From: Lentilactobacillus curieae
GTDB taxonomy: Bacteria; Bacillota; Bacilli; Lactobacillales; Lactobacillaceae
Direction of reading: 5' to 3'
NCBI RefSeq assembly: GCF_000785105.2
Contig: NZ_CP018906.1
Span: forward strand, 1,116,001-1,180,000
Length of the DNA: 64,000 bases
This document shows, piece after piece, positions 62,553 through 64,000 of the stretch. Each line of letters starts with the position of its first letter. Position 1 is the stretch's first letter. Under the pieces are notes generated by a model. The model had not been told where the DNA came from. It searched no databases and was given only the letters and a program-made list of their open reading frames with translations. The translations under genes were made by a program, and so were the position numbers.

Positions 62553-64000
62553 TATTGTCGAAACTGCAAATATTTTGTTGCAAGATAATGAGTTGTTGAC
62601 ATACCAAAAAAATACTCAAAATTACTTATTGAGTTTGAACCCAGATAAATTTTTGGTTAATTTTTTTAATGTCGCTGGTATTGATGTACCAGGCAACCTT
62701 GATTCGTATGGTGGTTGGGAGCGCAATGATGGTACAAACTTTAGGGGTCACTTTTTTGGTCATTATATATCGGCACTATCTCAATCAATTGTTGAAACTA
62801 AAGATTCTAAGCTTAAGGATCAATTAATTGATAAGTTGACTCAGTCAGTCAACGGAATATTTACAGCCCAAGAAGTATATGGAAACAATCATCCAGATAG
62901 TTATGGATATGTTTCTGCTTTTAGAGAATCTGCTTTAGATGAAGTTGAAGGGAAATTTGTTTCAGATTCAGAGAAAGAAAATGTTTTGGTGCCTTGGTAT
63001 GACCTTCATAAGATATTAGCTGGTTTAATAATGACCTACGATAATTTGCAAGAAATCGATGGAAATCTGGCAAGTAAAGCTTTGGATGCCGCCAAAAATT
63101 TCGGCGATTATGTATACAATCGAGTAACAAAGTTAACTGATAAAGATCAAATGCTTAAAACTGAGTATGGTGGGATGAATGATGCTTTGTATCATTTGTT
63201 TGCCATCACAAATGACAAGCGCCATCTCATTGCTGCTCAATATTTTGATGAAGTTAAATTATTTGAAGAGCTTAGCAACAACCACGATGTGTTATCGGGA
63301 TTGCATGCGAATACCACGATTCCTAAACTCTTAGGAGCAATCCGAAGGTATGAACTGTTTAATAACTCGAGTGAGCTTGCTAATGAAAATCTCTCAGCTA
63401 CAGAATTAAATAATTTAAATATGTATTTTACTGCTGCTAAGAATTTTTGGGACATCGTTACAGAACACCATACTTATGTAACCGGAGGTAACAGTCAGGC
63501 AGAACACTTCCATGATGCTGATAAGCTTTATCATGATGCGGTTATTGAAGATGGTGGCTTAACATGTGAAACTTGCAATTCGCATAACATGCTTAAATTA
63601 ACACGTGAGCTTTACCGAATTACTAAAGATGAAAAGTATTTGGACTATTACGAAAAGACATATTTGAACGCAATTATGGGATCTCAAAATCCACAGTCTG
63701 GGATGATGACCTATTTTCAACCAATGGCTTCAGGATTTTTGAAAGTATTTAACCGACCATTTGATGAATTTTGGTGCTGTACTGGAACTGGAATTGAAAG
63801 CTTTACCAAACTTACCGATTCGTATTATTACCTGGATAACGGTTCGTTGATAATTGGTATGTATATTTCAAATACATTGAATGACCCAAAGATTAATCTT
63901 GATCTAAGTATAAAAGCGAATAGACAGACTGGCCATGTAGATATCAAGGTTAGTCCATTGGATAGATCAAAACCAGTTCAAATAAAGTCAATTAAATTGA
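62545..64000 (+). CDS. Beta-L-arabinofuranosidase, GH127 (3' end outside window)
   Basis: The reading frame stays open for 485 codons to the window end. The N-terminus contains 'YGGWERNDGTNFRGHFFGHY'-type sequence (split here by its conserved 'RGHFFGHY'). Zinc and catalytic residues of the family are visible: 'TCETCNSHN' with Glu342 and Cys344, and 'WCCTGTGIES' with Cys411 and Cys412. By comparison with characterised GH127 these are zinc ligands, Cys411 being the nucleophile. GGGAG precedes the ATG, which lies within the end of the GH51 gene. Confidence 0.9.
   Translation, partial: MINIVETANILLQDNELLTYQKNTQNYLLSLNPDKFLVNFFNVAGIDVPGNLDSYGGWERNDGTNFRGHFFGHYISALSQSIVETKDSKLKDQLIDKLTQSVNGIFTAQEVYGNNHPDSYGYVSAFRESALDEVEGKFVSDSEKENVLVPWYDLHKILAGLIMTYDNLQEIDGNLASKALDAAKNFGDYVYNRVTKLTDKDQMLKTEYGGMNDALYHLFAITNDKRHLIAAQYFDEVKLFEELSNNHDVLSGLHANTTIPKLLGAIRRYELFNNSSELANENLSATELNNLNMYFTAAKNFWDIVTEHHTYVTGGNSQAEHFHDADKLYHDAVIEDGGLTCETCNSHNMLKLTRELYRITKDEKYLDYYEKTYLNAIMGSQNPQSGMMTYFQPMASGFLKVFNRPFDEFWCCTGTGIESFTKLTDSYYYLDNGSLIIGMYISNTLNDPKINLDLSIKANRQTGHVDIKVSPLDRSKPVQIKSIKL

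Noticed and set aside
1-64000. CRISPR arrays, IS elements or prophage structural genes.
   Set aside because: No regularly spaced repeats, transposase-like frames or phage structural proteins were seen.

Overview
The window is a chromosomal segment of a low-GC Gram-positive bacterium, best read as a member of the Lactobacillaceae. The evidence is a mix of typical lactobacillar genes: an acetylase-branch diaminopimelate/lysine cluster under a lysine riboswitch, a potABCD spermidine/putrescine operon, ykoE-ykoD-ykoC ECF transport under a TPP riboswitch, an MCTS-type bile-salt/penicillin V hydrolase, a VanX-like dipeptidase, a LacS-type sugar carrier with a fused EIIA domain, cre-like sites, strong AGGAGG ribosome binding sites and many hairpin-plus-T-run terminators. 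The genus cannot be settled from this stretch alone. No IS element, CRISPR array, phage structural gene, rRNA or origin was seen.

Layout. 1-1.2 kb: the 5' end of a DinG-like helicase (minus) and two small unknown genes. 1.2-11.3 kb: lysine/DAP synthesis. lysC-dapF read leftward. Divergently, a promoter, a lysine riboswitch and a terminator precede lysA-dapH-ykuR-dapA-dapB-patA-asd. 11.4-18.9 kb: a P-type cation ATPase, an XRE regulator/DUF3278 pair behind two matching palindromes, an acyltransferase, a possible structured small RNA, and a secreted amidase. 18.9-23.2 kb: potABCD and a small unknown gene. 23.2-26.2 kb: asparaginase and four small or unknown genes, one with apparent internal repeats. 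26.5-31.0 kb: a heterodimeric ABC exporter and a lipoprotein. 31.1-38.7 kb: an O-acetyltransferase, small membrane proteins, the thiamine-precursor ECF transporter, a HAD phosphatase and a choloylglycine hydrolase-family protein. 38.9-42.5 kb: nnrE-vanX-like-FAD protein operon and a small unknown gene.

42.5-45.5 kb is the clearest sign of acquired DNA. A complete tRNA-Arg is followed, 2,901 bp later, by a 50-bp imperfect repeat of its 3' part. Between the copies lie a TetR-type regulator, a divergent multi-spanning membrane protein of unknown function, and a patatin-like phospholipase. No integrase is visible. The original tRNA terminator appears to have been displaced to the far side of the insert.

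45.5-64 kb is largely sugar utilisation after a secreted protein and guanine deaminase. There is an alpha-galactoside locus (LacI regulator, LacS-like carrier with EIIA, GH36 alpha-galactosidase, two aldo/keto reductases) and an arabino-oligosaccharide locus (ArsR-type regulator, GH51, MFS carrier, second GH51 with extra domains, GH127 running off the window end). None of these glycosidases has a signal peptide, so imported oligosaccharides are presumably hydrolysed in the cytoplasm. Catabolite-responsive-element-like sites lie in front of three of these transcription units.
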